A stretch of DNA of 33,315 nt from Verrucomicrobiota bacterium (GCA_002862135.1 PKCI01000014.1:1-33315); one strand, 5' to 3'. Shown: positions 16,626-27,387, numbered from the stretch's first letter. Numbers and translations are program-made. Notes: a model not told the origin generated them from the sequence alone.

Positions 16626-16672
16626 CTTAATTTTCGGAACGCTTTCTGAGTCGGCGATACCCAACCAAAAAA

Positions 16673-17056
16673 ATGGCAGATACAGACGCAATTGTAGAAC
16701 AGTTGAGCGGACTTACCGTCCTCGAGGTTGCTGACCTCGTGAAAGCTCTTGAAGAAAAATGGGGTGTGAGCGCTGCAGCTCCCGCCGCTGTTGCCGTCGC
16801 AGCACCTGGTGCTGCTGGTGGTGGTGAAGCCGCTGAGGAAAAGGACGAGTTTGACGTCGTTCTTACATCCTTCGGTGACAATAAGATCGCAGTCATTAAG
16901 GCTGTGCGCGAAGCGATCTCCGGACTCGGCCTGGCCGACGCCAAGAAGATCGTTGAAGGTGCTCCTGAGACTCTCAAAGAGGGCGCTCCCAAGGAGGAAG
17001 CCGAGGAAATCAAGAGCAAGCTCGAAGAGGCCGGCGCTACCGTCGAACTCAAGTAA
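16673..17056 (+). CDS. rplL: 50S ribosomal protein L7/L12
   Basis: This 127-residue stalk protein recruits translation GTPases and is present in several copies per ribosome. The N-terminal dimerisation helices (1-33) contain [13 protein letters not shown]. An Ala/Gly-rich hinge spans about 38-54. The C-terminal domain has F-D-V-V-L and the factor-binding segment K-I-A-V-I-K-A-V-R through G-L-x-x-A-K-x-x-V-E. Length is standard. The A-rich upstream sequence lacks a Shine-Dalgarno. Confidence 0.98.
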   Translation: MADTDAIVEQLSGLTVLEVADLVKALEEKWGVSAAAPAAVAVAAPGAAGGGEAAEEKDEFDVVLTSFGDNKIAVIKAVREAISGLGLADAKKIVEGAPETLKEGAPKEEAEEIKSKLEEAGATVELK

Positions 17057-17068
17057 GCAGAGCTTTTC

Positions 17069-17106
17069 GTTACTCCGGTCCGCGAACCGGGCCGGAGTAA
17101 CTCTTT
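17069..17106 (+). terminator. Strong hairpin between rplL and rpoB (attenuator-like)
   Basis: GTTACTCCGG (17069-17078) pairs perfectly with CCGGAGTAAC (17092-17101), and further pairing is possible inside the GC-rich loop. TCTTT follows. Position and form match the known partial terminator between rplL and rpoB that lowers polymerase expression relative to L12. RNase III cleavage of the stem is an alternative. Confidence 0.65.
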
Positions 17107-17108
17107 AA
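17101..17108 (+). promoter_or_regulatory. boxA-like sequence after the rplL hairpin
   Basis: CTCTTTAA with A-rich flank matches the core of the boxA antitermination element (GCTCTTTA), which in RNA recruits NusB-NusE. It overlaps the 3' edge of the hairpin. A chance match is possible because T-tracts of terminators look similar. Confidence 0.35.
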
Positions 17109-17184
17109 AAATCTCAACAAACAGCTTGAACCAATCGTAGAAACTCCAGAGGAAGTGCAATCCAGCCATCTGAAATAACTGAAG

Positions 17185-17228
17185 GACGCCGAATCCCGGT
17201 TGCTTTGAAGCATCTGGGCTTCGTCGTC
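17185..17228 (+). other. Long imperfect hairpin in the rpoB leader
   Basis: Paired blocks are GACG/CGTC, CGAA/TTCG, CCC/GGG and TGCT/AGCA around a TTGA tetraloop, interrupted by one mismatch, one opposed pair and a small internal loop. It lies about 130 bases before the rpoB start, inside a leader of about 250 bases that contains no gene. Confidence 0.5.
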
Positions 17229-17269
17229 TCGGGTTTAAACGAACCGGCTCCCAATCTTTCGGGGTTGTC

Positions 17270-17290
17270 CCGTGTGGAGTAATCACACGG
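17270..17290 (+). other. Perfect hairpin in the rpoB leader
   Basis: CCGTGTG (17270-17276) pairs with CACACGG (17284-17290) around loop GAGTAAT, followed by AAAA. The hairpin covers an in-frame GTG (17272) that would otherwise be an upstream start for rpoB, which argues against that start. Confidence 0.55.
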
Positions 17291-17355
17291 AAAACTGCCC
17301 TCAGAATAGGAGCGGGACCGCGGCGCGAATCAGTGACCAATTACCAGCAGCCAAT

Positions 17356-20300
17356 ATGTCAGCAGCAGTGAAGAATCTTGAACGCATTCCTTTTGGTAAA
17401 ATTGAGGAGGCAATCGAAACGCCAAACCTCATTGAAGTACAACTCGATTCCTACAAGGAGTTTCTCCAGGAGGAAGTTGTTCCGGGTGATCGCGTCCCGA
17501 CCGGTCTTCAGTCGGTCTTTCAGGAGGTGTTCCCGATCCAGAGTTATGACGAGAAGTTCACGCTCGATTTTTCCAAGTATGAAGTGGGCGAGCCCAAGCT
17601 GACGGCTCTCGAAGCGCTTCGCGATGGCGAGACTTTCAGTGCGCCGCTTTACGTGACCTTTGCCCTGACTGACGAGTCCGGCACCAAGGAGGAGCGCGTC
17701 TACATGGGTGAGCTTCCCATGATGACCCGCCGCGGAACTTTTGTCATCAACGGTGCTGAGCGTGTCGTCGTTTCACAACTTCACCGTTCACCGGGTGTCT
17801 GTTTTGAGACTAATCTTCACCTCAATGGCAAAACCCTTTTCGGTTTTAGGATTATCCCTGACCGCGGTTCGTGGATGGAGGTTCAATTCGATACCAACGA
17901 CCTGTTGTACGTCTATCTCGACCGCCGTCGCCGCCGTCGCAAATTCCTCGCCACGACTTTCCTTCGTGCCATTGGTTTCCCGACCGACGAAGATATCATT
18001 CGTCAGTTTTACGACATTGGTAAACTCAAGATCGATCCGAAGATGGACGAGGCGGATCTCGCCAATCAGATCATCTTTGAAGATGTCGCCGATGGTGACA
18101 TCATCGTAGCCAAGGCTTACGAGCCGCTTACCCTCGAAGTGATTCAGCAGCTCCACGGCCTCGGCATCAAGTCTGTTCCGGTCGTAAACGCGACTCACGA
18201 TGACCTTCTCATTAAATCCCTCAAGAAGGACCCGGCAACGAATGAAGAGGAAGCCCTAAAGGACATCTACCGCCGTCTTCGCCCGGGTGACCCTCCGACC
18301 GTGGCCAATGCGCGCGCTCTCTTGAAACGCCTTTTCTTTGATCCGAAGAAATACGACCTGACCCGCGTGGGTCGTTACAAGATTAACCAGAAGCTCGGCC
18401 TTGGTGTCGATGACAACGAGCGCGTTGTAACTTCTGACGATTTTATTGCCGCAATGGCTTACCTCTTCAGTCTTCGCGCTGGCGAGGGCGTCCTTGACGA
18501 TATTGACCACCTTGGCAGCCGTCGTATCCGCGCCGTTGGCGAACTTCTCGCCAACCAGTGTCGTGTCGGTCTGGCTCGTACAGAGCGCCTCGTGAAAGAG
18601 CGCATGACCCTCTTCGACATCAACCTCGATGGCATGACGCCTTCCAAGCTAGTTAACCCCAAGGCTCTCGCCGCTGTGGTTCGCGACTTCTTCGGTCGGT
18701 CCCAGTTGAGTCAGTTCATGGACCAGATTAACCCTCTGTCCGAGCTGACTCACAAGCGTCGTCTTTCGGCCCTTGGGCCTGGTGGTCTCAACCGTGACCG
18801 TGCCGGTTTTGAGGTGCGGGACGTCCACCCTTCTCACTACGGACGTATCTGCCCGATTGAGACTCCGGAAGGTCCGAACATTGGTCTAATCAACTCGATG
18901 AGCTGCTACGCTCGCATCAATGAGTTTGGTTTCATCGAGACCCCTTACCGCCGCATCGTGAAGGGTAAGGTTTCCAAGAAGATTGATTACCTAACTGCTG
19001 ACCAAGAGGAGAGCTACCTCATTGCCCAAGCTAACAACCCGATCGACGACAAAGGTGTCTTCCAAACCGAGAAGATCACGGTTCGTCACCTCGGCGAGTT
19101 TATCGAAGTGGATCCGACTGAGGCGACCTACATGGACGTTTCTCCGAAGCAGCTCGTTTCCGTGGCAGCTTCACTGATTCCATTCCTTGAGCATGATGAT
19201 GCAAACCGCGCGCTCATGGGATCTAACATGCAGCGTCAGGGGGTGCCGCTCCTCGTTTCCGAGTCTCCCTATGTGGGAACCGGCATGGAAGCCAAAGTGG
19301 CCCAGGATTCCCGCGCTGTGGTAGTCGCAGAAAGTAGCGGAACTGTGGCTGCTGCCACTGCCGAGATCATCGTAGTGACGAAGGACGGTGAGCTTCCTTG
19401 CTCCGAAGCCCAGTTCCTCACTAATCCTTTCAAGCTCAAGAGCGACGAAGACAAGGGCACCTACGTATACCCACTTCGTAAGTTCATGCGCTCTAACGCA
19501 GGCACCTGCATCAACCAAAAGCCGATCGTGAAGCGTGGGGACAAAATTAAGGCAGGCATGGTCCTTGCTGACGGTCCGAACACACAAGGTGGTGAGCTTG
19601 CACTCGGTAAGAACGTGCTCGTCGCTTTCATGCCCTGGAACGGTTACAACTTCGAGGATGCCATCGTCATCTCCGAACGCATTGTGAAAGAGGACGTCTA
19701 CACCTCAATCCACGTGGACGAGTTCGACATCGGCGCTCGTGACACCAAGCTCGGACCGGAAGAGATTACTCGCGACATTCCGAATGTCGGCGAGGAGGCG
19801 CTCAAGGACCTCGGTCCTGACGGTGTGATTCGCGTGGGTGCTGAAGTTCGCCCTGGCGACATACTCGTTGGTAAAATTACTCCAAAGAGTGAGACCGAGC
19901 TGGCGCCTGAAGAGCGACTCTTGCGCGCCATTTTTGGCGAGAAAGCTGCTGATGTGAAGGACACCTCTCTTCGCGTTCCCTCCGGTTGCACCGGAATCGT
20001 GATGGACGTTCGTGTTTCTTCACGCAACGCTTCCTCCACGGAGAAGCTCGACCCGAAAGAGCAGCAGAAGCAGCAGAAGCAAATCATCGACGAGCATAAG
20101 CGCCGTAGTGAGGAACTCACCGAGCAGCTCACTGAAAAGCTTTCCGATATTCTTCTCGGTGAGAAGATCCCTCTCGATGTGGTCAACGGCCGCACTGGTG
20201 AGATCATCATTCCCGCCAACCGCAAGATCACCAAGACGCTTCTCCGTAAATTGGCTGACAGTTACTCCAACGTGGAAATTGATCCGAGCCCAATCCGTAA

Positions 20301-21207
20301 CAAGATCCTCGACATTATTTCCAGCTACGAGCAGAAGTTTGCTGATATCGACATGGAGCGGGAACGTCAGCTAGATCGCATCGAATCCGGTGACGAGGTC
20401 GATCCCGGTGTCATTAAGCAGGTGAAAGTTTACGTCGCCAAGAAGCGCAAGCTCTCCGTTGGAGACAAGATGGCCGGCCGCCATGGTAACAAGGGTGTGG
20501 TTGCGACCATCGTTCCAGAAGAAGACATGCCTTTCCTCGAGGACGGATCCCCGGTCGATATCTGCCTGAACCCGCTCGGTGTGCCCAGTCGAATGAACGT
20601 CGGACAGGTGTTGGAAACTCATCTTGGTGTCGCAGCCCGCGCCCTCGGTTTCAAGGTGGCGACTCCGGTCTTCGACGGTATCCCCGAGTCCAAGATCGTG
20701 GAATACCTCGAGGAAGCGAAAGCTACTGACGGCCACGAGTGGATTGGCACTAACGGTAAGTCGACACTCTTCGACGGTCGCACCGGTGAAGCATTCTACC
20801 AGCAGGTCGTGGTGGGGGTTATTTACATGCTGAAACTGGGTCACCTGGTCCAAGACAAGATTCATGCACGTGCGGTCGGACCTTACTCGCTCGTTACGCA
20901 ACAGCCGCTGGGTGGTAAAGCCCAATACGGTGGTCAGCGTTTCGGAGAGATGGAGGTGTGGGCGCTCGAGGCCTACGGTGCCGCATACACACTGCAGGAG
21001 CTTCTGACTGTGAAGTCGGACGACGTGCAGGGACGGACGAGGATTTACGAATCTATCGTGAAGGGAGACAACACGCTCGACGCTGGCACACCGGAGTCCT
21101 TCAACGTGTTGATCAAGGAAATGCAGAGCCTGGGTCTCGACGTTAAGGTCGGGTCCTCGGAACGATCACCTGAAGAGATTCTATCTGACAGCCTCGCGAT
21201 TTCCTAA
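17356..21207 (+). CDS. rpoB: DNA-directed RNA polymerase subunit beta
   Basis: This 1283-residue subunit forms one pincer of RNA polymerase and much of the active-site cleft. The rifampicin region S-Q-L-S-Q-F-M-D starts at 449, and residues equivalent to E. coli D516, H526 and S531 are D456, H466 and S471, the drug-sensitive forms. The C-terminal part has [12 protein letters not shown] and [16 protein letters not shown] chose ATG 17356. The frame is open to GTG 17272, but the extra 28 residues do not resemble RpoB and lie in a hairpin. The gap to rpoC is 54 bp. No Shine-Dalgarno is visible. Confidence 0.98.
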   Translation: MSAAVKNLERIPFGKIEEAIETPNLIEVQLDSYKEFLQEEVVPGDRVPTGLQSVFQEVFPIQSYDEKFTLDFSKYEVGEPKLTALEALRDGETFSAPLYVTFALTDESGTKEERVYMGELPMMTRRGTFVINGAERVVVSQLHRSPGVCFETNLHLNGKTLFGFRIIPDRGSWMEVQFDTNDLLYVYLDRRRRRRKFLATTFLRAIGFPTDEDIIRQFYDIGKLKIDPKMDEADLANQIIFEDVADGDIIVAKAYEPLTLEVIQQLHGLGIKSVPVVNATHDDLLIKSLKKDPATNEEEALKDIYRRLRPGDPPTVANARALLKRLFFDPKKYDLTRVGRYKINQKLGLGVDDNERVVTSDDFIAAMAYLFSLRAGEGVLDDIDHLGSRRIRAVGELLANQCRVGLARTERLVKERMTLFDINLDGMTPSKLVNPKALAAVVRDFFGRSQLSQFMDQINPLSELTHKRRLSALGPGGLNRDRAGFEVRDVHPSHYGRICPIETPEGPNIGLINSMSCYARINEFGFIETPYRRIVKGKVSKKIDYLTADQEESYLIAQANNPIDDKGVFQTEKITVRHLGEFIEVDPTEATYMDVSPKQLVSVAASLIPFLEHDDANRALMGSNMQRQGVPLLVSESPYVGTGMEAKVAQDSRAVVVAESSGTVAAATAEIIVVTKDGELPCSEAQFLTNPFKLKSDEDKGTYVYPLRKFMRSNAGTCINQKPIVKRGDKIKAGMVLADGPNTQGGELALGKNVLVAFMPWNGYNFEDAIVISERIVKEDVYTSIHVDEFDIGARDTKLGPEEITRDIPNVGEEALKDLGPDGVIRVGAEVRPGDILVGKITPKSETELAPEERLLRAIFGEKAADVKDTSLRVPSGCTGIVMDVRVSSRNASSTEKLDPKEQQKQQKQIIDEHKRRSEELTEQLTEKLSDILLGEKIPLDVVNGRTGEIIIPANRKITKTLLRKLADSYSNVEIDPSPIRNKILDIISSYEQKFADIDMERERQLDRIESGDEVDPGVIKQVKVYVAKKRKLSVGDKMAGRHGNKGVVATIVPEEDMPFLEDGSPVDICLNPLGVPSRMNVGQVLETHLGVAARALGFKVATPVFDGIPESKIVEYLEEAKATDGHEWIGTNGKSTLFDGRTGEAFYQQVVVGVIYMLKLGHLVQDKIHARAVGPYSLVTQQPLGGKAQYGGQRFGEMEVWALEAYGAAYTLQELLTVKSDDVQGRTRIYESIVKGDNTLDAGTPESFNVLIKEMQSLGLDVKVGSSERSPEEILSDSLAIS

Positions 21208-21261
21208 TCCACCTCGTCAAACTACTTTAACTAATTCTTCGAACCTTAGCCTACTAAATCC

Positions 21262-24200
21262 GTGTCAGTCCCAACACTTAGCTCAGAAACCCATCTGGAC
21301 GAAATTTTCGGCCTTGAACGAAAGTCCGACAGTTTTGACCACGTTCGCATCACGGTCGCCAACCCCGAAACGATCCGCTCCTGGAGTCGTGGAGAGGTCA
21401 AGAACCCTGAGACCATCAACTACCGGACTTTCAAGCCGGAAAAGGGTGGTCTGTTCTGTGAGCGCATCTTCGGTCCTACTAAGGACTGGGAGTGTGCCTG
21501 CGGTAAATACAAGCGCATCAAGCACAAGGGAACGGTCTGCGACCGTTGCGGTGTGGAGGTGACTCTCTCCCGTGTCCGTCGTGAGCGCATGGGCCACATC
21601 GAACTTGCCGTTCCAGTGTCCCATATCTGGTTTTACAAGTGCATGCCGTCTCGTATCGGCCTCATGCTCGACATGAGTGCCCGCCAGCTCGAGCGCGTCA
21701 TCTACTACGAAGATTACATCGTCATCGAGCCGGGCAACACGCCGCTCGAGGCAGGTCAGCTCCTGACTGAACTCGAATTCCGCGACGCCCAGGAAGAATA
21801 CGGGATGGAAGGATTCCAGGCTGGTATGGGTGCCGAGGCCGTTCGCGACCTCCTTTCCCGCGCCGATCTTCCGGCTCTCATCGAAGAGCTTGAAGAAGCC
21901 ATGGGCAAGACCCGCTCCAAGCAGGTCCGTAAGAAGCTCGCCAAGCGTCTCAAGCTGGCCCAAGGCTTCCACTACTCCAAGACTCGTCCCGAGTGGATGA
22001 TTCTCGAAGTGCTGCCCGTGATCCCGCCGGACCTTCGTCCGCTCGTTCCGCTGGAAGGTGGTCGTTTCGCGACTTCCGACCTCAACGATCTTTACCGTCG
22101 TGTCATCAACCGGAATAATCGTCTCAAGAACCTTCTCCAACTCAAGACGCCTGACGTGATTATCCGAAACGAGAAGCGCATGCTTCAGGAAGCGGTGGAT
22201 GCCCTCTTTGATAACGGTCGTCACGGCCGCGCTGTGACCGGTGCCGGTAACCGTGCCCTCAAGTCGCTCTCCGACATGCTCAAGGGTAAGGGTGGGCGTT
22301 TCCGTCAGAACCTGCTCGGTAAGCGAGTCGACTACTCAGGACGTTCCGTCATCGTGATCGGACCTGAGCTCCAGCTTCACCAGTGTGGTCTTCCCAAAAA
22401 GATGGCTCTCGTTCTGTTCGAGCCGTTCATCATTCGTCGCCTCAAAGAACTTGGCTACGTGCACACCGTGCGTTCCGCTAAGAAGCTCATTGAGCGCAAG
22501 ACTCCTGAGGTCTGGGATATTCTTGAAGAGGTGACCAAGGGACACCCGGTTCTCCTGAACCGTGCGCCCACGCTGCACCGTCTTTCCATCCAGGCATTCG
22601 AGCCGGTCCTCATCGAGGGTTCCGCTATCCGCCTGCACCCGTTGACCTGTTCGGCTTACAACGCTGACTTCGACGGTGACCAGATGGCTGTGCACGTTCC
22701 GCTTTCCGTGGAAGCGCAGATGGAAGCCCGCATGCTCATGCTGGCCCCGAACAACATCTTCACACCTTCCAGTGGTAAGCCGATCACAACGCCTTCACAG
22801 GATATTACACTCGGTTCCTACTTTCTGACCTACTGCCGTCAGATCCCGCTGCGTGATCCTGATCTTGAGCCCAAGCTTCCGCTCTTCTCCGACACTTCCG
22901 AGGTCGAATTCGCTGTTGCAAACCGTTCGATCGACATGCACGATCCGATTCGCCTGCGTAACCCCGATTTCGAAACTGAGGGTCGTATCTACGGAGAAAC
23001 GGAGAAGAAGGTGATCGTGACGACTGCCGGTCGTGTTCGTTTCAACGAGATCTGGCCTGAGAACCTTGGTTTCTTTAACGGAACCGTTGGTAAGAAGCAG
23101 CTCTCTGACATTATTTGGCGTTGCTATCAGGTGGCTGGTCAGGACGGCACCGTGGTTTCTCTCGACGCGCTCAAAGCGCTCGGCTTCAAAGAGGCAACTC
23201 GCTCCGGAACTTCTGTCGGTATTTTCGACATGATCATCCCAGATGAGAAGGAAATCGAAGTGACCCAAGCCTCTGCCGAAGTGAAAAAGGCTAACGATCA
23301 ATATCGTGCCGGTGTCATCACGAACAAGGAGCGTTACAACAAGATCGTTGATATCTGGACTCACGCTGGTGACGAGATAACCAAGGCACTCTTCCGCACG
23401 ATTGAGCACAACGAAGGTAAAGACCTTCCGAGTCCGCTTTTCATGATGGTGGACTCCGGTGCCCGCGGTAACCGTCAGCAGATTAAGCAGCTTTCCGGTA
23501 TGCGTGGTTTGATGGCCAAGCCTTCCGGTGAGATTATTGAGCGCCCGATTATTTCGAACTTCCGTTCCGGTCTTTCCGTGTTGGAATACTTCATCTCCAC
23601 GCACGGTGCCCGCAAGGGGTTGGCCGATACCGCTCTTAAGACCGCTGACTCCGGTTACATGACCCGTAAGCTGGTCGATGTGGCTCAGGACGTGATCATC
23701 ACTGAGGAGGATTGCGGCACTGCCAACGGTATTATCGTGAAGTCGATCTATGAAGGCGACGAAGAGGTCGTCGACCTGAAGACTCGAATTTACGGTCGTG
23801 TCGCGGCTGAGAAAGTGGTCAACGGTGATGAGACTGTGGTCAAGCCCGGTGACATGATTGACGAAGAGATCGCTCTGCGCCTCAACGACATCGGTCACGA
23901 GCAGCTTAAGATCCGCTCTGTTCTCACTTGTGAGAGCCGCCGTGGTTGTTGTTCCAAGTGTTACGGTATGAACCTCGCCACTAACGTGATGGCGAAGGAC
24001 GGTGAGGCTGTCGGGATTATTGCTGCCCAGTCCATTGGTGAGCCCGGAACGCAGTTGACTATGCGTACCTTCCACGTCGGTGGTGTTGCCTCCGGAACGT
24101 TCAAGCAGCCGATCATTAAAGTGAAGACTAAGGGTGTGGTGCACTACAACAACCTGCGAACGGTTGAGACGCCTGATAAGACCTTTGTTGCTCTTAACAA

Positions 24201-25431
24201 GAACGGCACGATTTCTATCCACGACAAAGACGGTCGCGAGCTTGAGTCCTACAATGTGGTTTCCGGTTCTGTGATCCGTGTGCCTGACAACGGTGAAATC
24301 AAGAAGGGTGCAACCCTTGCAACCTGGGACCCCTACAGCGTTCCCGTGATCACCGAGAAGGCAGGCAAGATCGCATTCCGTGACATGATCCAAGGTATTA
24401 CCCTCGACACCGAGATCGATAAAGAGACCAACACTAAGGGTCTTGTCGTGATCGAGCACAAAGAGGACCTGCACCCGCAGATCATGATCGTCGATCCGAA
24501 GACCGGCGAAGAACTGGCGACTTACTCCATCCCGACTGGTGCTCACCTTTCTGTTACGGAAGGTCAGAAGGTTACTGGTGGTGACCAGCTCGCCAAGACT
24601 CCTCGTAAGGTTTCTGAGACCAAGGACATTACCGGTGGTCTTCCTCGTGTGGCCGAGCTCTTCGAAGCTCGTAAACCGAAGGAGATCGCAGAGATCGCCA
24701 AGATCGACGGTGAAGTTTCAATTGGTGGCACAGTTCGCGCGAAGCGTAAGCTCATCGTGACCGACCCTGAAACTGGCGAGCAAGAAGAACACCTCATCCC
24801 GCTTGGTAAGCACTACCTCGTCCAGCCCGGTGATACCGTGCATAAAGGACAGAAGCTGACCGAAGGTGCCGTGATTCCGCATGACATTCTCGAGATTTTA
24901 GGGCCACACGCTCTCATGGAGCACCTCGTCAGCGAGGTCCAGGACGTCTATCGTCTTCAAGGCGTTGAGATCAACGATAAGCACATCGAAATCATCATCC
25001 GCCAGATGCTTCGTAAGGTTCGTATCACCGATCCGGGCGATACTCAGTTCCTCTGGGGTGACCAGATCGAGAAGACCACCTTCGAGGCCATCAACGCCGA
25101 CATCACTGAGCAGGGTGGTAAGCCTGCTGAGGGTGAGCCGGTCCTGCTGGGTATCACCAAGGCGTCTCTTGAGACCGACAGCTTCATTTCTGCAGCTTCG
25201 TTCCAGGATACGACTCGTGTGCTCACCGAAGCTTCCACGCTTGGTAAGATCGATTATCTGCGTGGCTTCAAGGAGAACGTTATTATGGGTCACCTCATTC
25301 CGGCCGGAACCGGTTTCACCACAACTCGCGGTATGCGTGTGGCAGAGTTGGGTGAGCCACTTCAGCCGGAAGGAGAAGCGGAGGCTGCTGCCGAAGAGGG
25401 AGTTGAAGAAACCGTCGAGGAGACTGCCTGA
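21262..25431 (+). CDS. rpoC: DNA-directed RNA polymerase subunit beta'
   Basis: This 1389-residue subunit carries the catalytic Mg site, N-A-D-F-D-G-D at 467-473 with D469, D471 and D473. The N-terminal zinc ribbon uses C78, C80, C93 and C96. The second zinc site is formed by the Cys of E-E-D-C-G-T and the C-E-S-x-x-G-C-C-x-x-C cluster. The bridge-helix/trigger-loop region is intact ([13 protein letters not shown]). The start is GTG 21262, since no ATG fits the conserved N-terminus. The C-terminus ends in a short Glu/Ala-rich tail. A strong terminator follows, closing the rplK-rpoC series. Confidence 0.98.
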   Translation: MSVPTLSSETHLDEIFGLERKSDSFDHVRITVANPETIRSWSRGEVKNPETINYRTFKPEKGGLFCERIFGPTKDWECACGKYKRIKHKGTVCDRCGVEVTLSRVRRERMGHIELAVPVSHIWFYKCMPSRIGLMLDMSARQLERVIYYEDYIVIEPGNTPLEAGQLLTELEFRDAQEEYGMEGFQAGMGAEAVRDLLSRADLPALIEELEEAMGKTRSKQVRKKLAKRLKLAQGFHYSKTRPEWMILEVLPVIPPDLRPLVPLEGGRFATSDLNDLYRRVINRNNRLKNLLQLKTPDVIIRNEKRMLQEAVDALFDNGRHGRAVTGAGNRALKSLSDMLKGKGGRFRQNLLGKRVDYSGRSVIVIGPELQLHQCGLPKKMALVLFEPFIIRRLKELGYVHTVRSAKKLIERKTPEVWDILEEVTKGHPVLLNRAPTLHRLSIQAFEPVLIEGSAIRLHPLTCSAYNADFDGDQMAVHVPLSVEAQMEARMLMLAPNNIFTPSSGKPITTPSQDITLGSYFLTYCRQIPLRDPDLEPKLPLFSDTSEVEFAVANRSIDMHDPIRLRNPDFETEGRIYGETEKKVIVTTAGRVRFNEIWPENLGFFNGTVGKKQLSDIIWRCYQVAGQDGTVVSLDALKALGFKEATRSGTSVGIFDMIIPDEKEIEVTQASAEVKKANDQYRAGVITNKERYNKIVDIWTHAGDEITKALFRTIEHNEGKDLPSPLFMMVDSGARGNRQQIKQLSGMRGLMAKPSGEIIERPIISNFRSGLSVLEYFISTHGARKGLADTALKTADSGYMTRKLVDVAQDVIITEEDCGTANGIIVKSIYEGDEEVVDLKTRIYGRVAAEKVVNGDETVVKPGDMIDEEIALRLNDIGHEQLKIRSVLTCESRRGCCSKCYGMNLATNVMAKDGEAVGIIAAQSIGEPGTQLTMRTFHVGGVASGTFKQPIIKVKTKGVVHYNNLRTVETPDKTFVALNKNGTISIHDKDGRELESYNVVSGSVIRVPDNGEIKKGATLATWDPYSVPVITEKAGKIAFRDMIQGITLDTEIDKETNTKGLVVIEHKEDLHPQIMIVDPKTGEELATYSIPTGAHLSVTEGQKVTGGDQLAKTPRKVSETKDITGGLPRVAELFEARKPKEIAEIAKIDGEVSIGGTVRAKRKLIVTDPETGEQEEHLIPLGKHYLVQPGDTVHKGQKLTEGAVIPHDILEILGPHALMEHLVSEVQDVYRLQGVEINDKHIEIIIRQMLRKVRITDPGDTQFLWGDQIEKTTFEAINADITEQGGKPAEGEPVLLGITKASLETDSFISAASFQDTTRVLTEASTLGKIDYLRGFKENVIMGHLIPAGTGFTTTRGMRVAELGEPLQPEGEAEAAAEEGVEETVEETA

Positions 25432-25468
25432 TCCCAGCGAATCCCGCGAAACGATTAATTCAACGAGG

Positions 25469-25504
25469 AGGGCGCTTCCGGAAACGGGAGCGCCCTTGTT
25501 TTTT
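25469..25504 (+). terminator. Rho-independent terminator after rpoC
   Basis: GGGCGCT (25470-25476) pairs with AGCGCCC (25489-25495), extended inward by TCC/GGG with one T-G pair around loop GGAAAC, followed by TTGTTTTTT. Confidence 0.93.
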
Positions 25505-25529
25505 CTGTGGCGCACGGCCGGCTTTTTGT

Positions 25530-25557
25530 TTGATTTTTCGTGATTTGGGCTTTTAGT
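25530..25557 (+). promoter_or_regulatory. Candidate promoter of rpsB-tsf
   Basis: TTGATT (25530-25535) and TTTAGT (25552-25557) are separated by 16 bp, just after the rpoC terminator and 121 bp before rpsB. A promoter is needed here because the terminator should separate the units. The leader also has a small stem AACCG/CGGTT near 25584-25602. Confidence 0.4.
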
Positions 25558-25678
25558 GGGCGCCCTCCCATCCATCAACGGAAAAACCGGAGAGCAAACG
25601 GTTCGAGAGAATCGGGGGGGTAGAAAAGATGGGCTCTCCACCCCTTTCGGTAACCTGCAACAAGGGCCGACTCAAAAC

Positions 25679-26359
25679 ATGTCCAACGAACTCATTACTG
25701 AACTCGTCGAAGCGGGTGTCCACTTCGGTCACCAGTCCCGCAAATGGAATCCCAAAATGCGGCAGTTTCTCCTCGGTGAGAAGCACAATGTTCACCTGAT
25801 CAACCTCGAGAAAACCGCCGAGCAGCTCGACGCTTCCGGTAAATTTCTCGCCGATCTCGCTTCTTCCGGTAAGAAAATCCTTTTCGTCGGTTGTAAGCGC
25901 CAGGCCCAGGAAGCTGTCCGCGAGGCTGCCGAAGCAACCGGCCAGTTCTACGTTAATCACCGCTGGCTCGGTGGTACTCTGACCAACCTGGAAACAGTTC
26001 GCAAAAGCGTGGGCCGCATGGAATACCTCGAGAACCTGCAGAAATCTCCTGACTTCAAGAAGATGTCCAAGAAGGAAATCGCCTCCCTCAACCGTGAGAA
26101 GGAGAAGCTTCATCTTCGCCTTTCCGGTATTCGCAACATGGTTCGTCTTCCCGACGCCGTCGTGATCGTGGACTCCGCCCGTGAATACAATGCGATCAAT
26201 GAAGCTCGTAAGCTCCGCATCCCGATCGTTGCTATGGTGGATTCCAACGCAGATCCTGACATCATCGATTATCCGATCGTTTCCAACGATGACGCGATTC
26301 GCTCTATCCGCGTGATCCTCAAGAACCTGATCGAGCCCATTATCCCGGCTGCCCGATAA
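25679..26359 (+). CDS. rpsB: 30S ribosomal protein S2
   Basis: This 226-residue protein binds the head-body junction of the small subunit and is needed for S1 docking. Family segments are present: G-V-H-F-G-H-Q near the N-terminus, W-N-P-K-M, F-V-G-x-K-R-Q-A, R-W-L-G-G-T-L-T-N and the P-D-A-V-V-I-V-D segment. It is slightly shorter than the 241-residue E. coli protein, mainly at the C-terminus. I chose ATG 25679, where the family sequence begins, over an in-frame GTG at 25556 whose 41 extra residues are not S2-like. It is followed by tsf, its usual partner, after 131 bp. Confidence 0.97.
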   Translation: MSNELITELVEAGVHFGHQSRKWNPKMRQFLLGEKHNVHLINLEKTAEQLDASGKFLADLASSGKKILFVGCKRQAQEAVREAAEATGQFYVNHRWLGGTLTNLETVRKSVGRMEYLENLQKSPDFKKMSKKEIASLNREKEKLHLRLSGIRNMVRLPDAVVIVDSAREYNAINEARKLRIPIVAMVDSNADPDIIDYPIVSNDDAIRSIRVILKNLIEPIIPAAR

Positions 26360-26490
26360 GTGATCTCATTCCCGGGGCGGGGCATATCCCGCCTGACTGG
26401 GATGGTCCTTGTACGACAAAATTGATACGGATACCTTTGTGAGAAATCCGTTCGCTCCATTGATTACCTTTTATAACACAACGAAATATT

Positions 26491-27387
26491 ATGGCCGAAA
26501 TCACAGTAGCTCTGATTAAGACCCTTCGCGACAAGACCAACGCAGGCATGATGGACTGCAAAGCCGCCCTAAATGAAGCGGGTGGTGATATCGCTGAAGC
26601 AGAAACTATTCTTCGTAAGAAAGGCATCGCCGACGCTGAGAAGAAGGCTGGCCGTGCTGCCAAGGAAGGCGTTGTTGCTTCCCGTATCTCCGAGGACGGC
26701 AAGTCCGGTGTTCTCGTAGAAGTGAACTGCGAAACTGACTTCGTGGCTAAGAATGAAAACTTCACTGCCTTCGTCGACCAGATTCTGGATCACGTTTCCA
26801 GCAGCGAGACCGTTGACTCTCTCGAGGCACTTCTTGCCCAGGATTTCTCGGGCGACGCCGCGACTCTCGACGAATTCATCAAGGCCAAAGTTGGTGAGCT
26901 CGGCGAAAACATGGGTCTGACCCGCTTCGCCAAGTATGAACTCGTTGGCGAAGGTGTGGTTGGTTCCTACATCCACATGGCTGGCCGCGTCGGTGTTCTC
27001 GTTGAGGTGACTGCCGGTAAGGCTGACACTGCTTCCAGCGAGGCCTTCACCACTTTCGTGAAGAACGTCGGTATGCACATCGCTGCTTCCCAGCCGATCT
27101 GCATCGGTCGTGATGAAGTTCCCGCCGACCTAGTTGAAGCTGAGAAAGACATTTTCCGTGAGCAGATGAAGGACAAGCCTGCCGACATTATCGAGCGCAT
27201 CATCGATGGTAAGATGGGCAAGTTTTACGCCACTAACTGCCTTCTCGAGCAGGCTTTCATCATGGACACCGACAAGTCCATCAAAGATCTCATCGATGAA
27301 CTTTCCAAGGAGACCGGCGACGAAATCAGCATCTCCCGGTTCGAGCGCTACGGTCTCGGTGAGGCTGCTGACGAGGGCGCTGGCTAA
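26491..27387 (+). CDS. tsf: Elongation factor Ts
   Basis: This 298-residue nucleotide exchange factor recycles EF-Tu-GDP. The N-terminal UBA-like signature (L-R-D-K-T-N-A-G-M-M-D-C-K-A-A-L) is at 12-27, and the T-D-F-V motif that opens the EF-Tu magnesium site is at 82-85. Two core subdomains follow, and length is full. A TATAAC hexamer lies 14 bp before the ATG but has no good -35 partner. No Shine-Dalgarno is present. It ends the translation cluster with a strong terminator. Confidence 0.98.
   Translation: MAEITVALIKTLRDKTNAGMMDCKAALNEAGGDIAEAETILRKKGIADAEKKAGRAAKEGVVASRISEDGKSGVLVEVNCETDFVAKNENFTAFVDQILDHVSSSETVDSLEALLAQDFSGDAATLDEFIKAKVGELGENMGLTRFAKYELVGEGVVGSYIHMAGRVGVLVEVTAGKADTASSEAFTTFVKNVGMHIAASQPICIGRDEVPADLVEAEKDIFREQMKDKPADIIERIIDGKMGKFYATNCLLEQAFIMDTDKSIKDLIDELSKETGDEISISRFERYGLGEAADEGAG

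Noticed and set aside
16627-17340. 237-codon open frame antisense to rplL and the rpoB leader
   Set aside because: It reads mainly as the reverse of the Ala/Gly-rich rplL sequence and has Ser/Arg-rich composition typical of a shadow frame.
17272-17355. GTG 17272 as the rpoB start
   Set aside because: The 28 added residues are not RpoB-like and the GTG lies inside a perfect hairpin. ATG 17356 begins just before the conserved sequence.
22795-24546. 583-codon open frame antisense to rpoC
   Set aside because: It is a compositional shadow of the rpoC coding sequence, with no recognisable domains.
25556-25678. GTG 25556 as the rpsB start
   Set aside because: It would add 41 residues unrelated to S2. 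The family N-terminus begins at ATG 25679.
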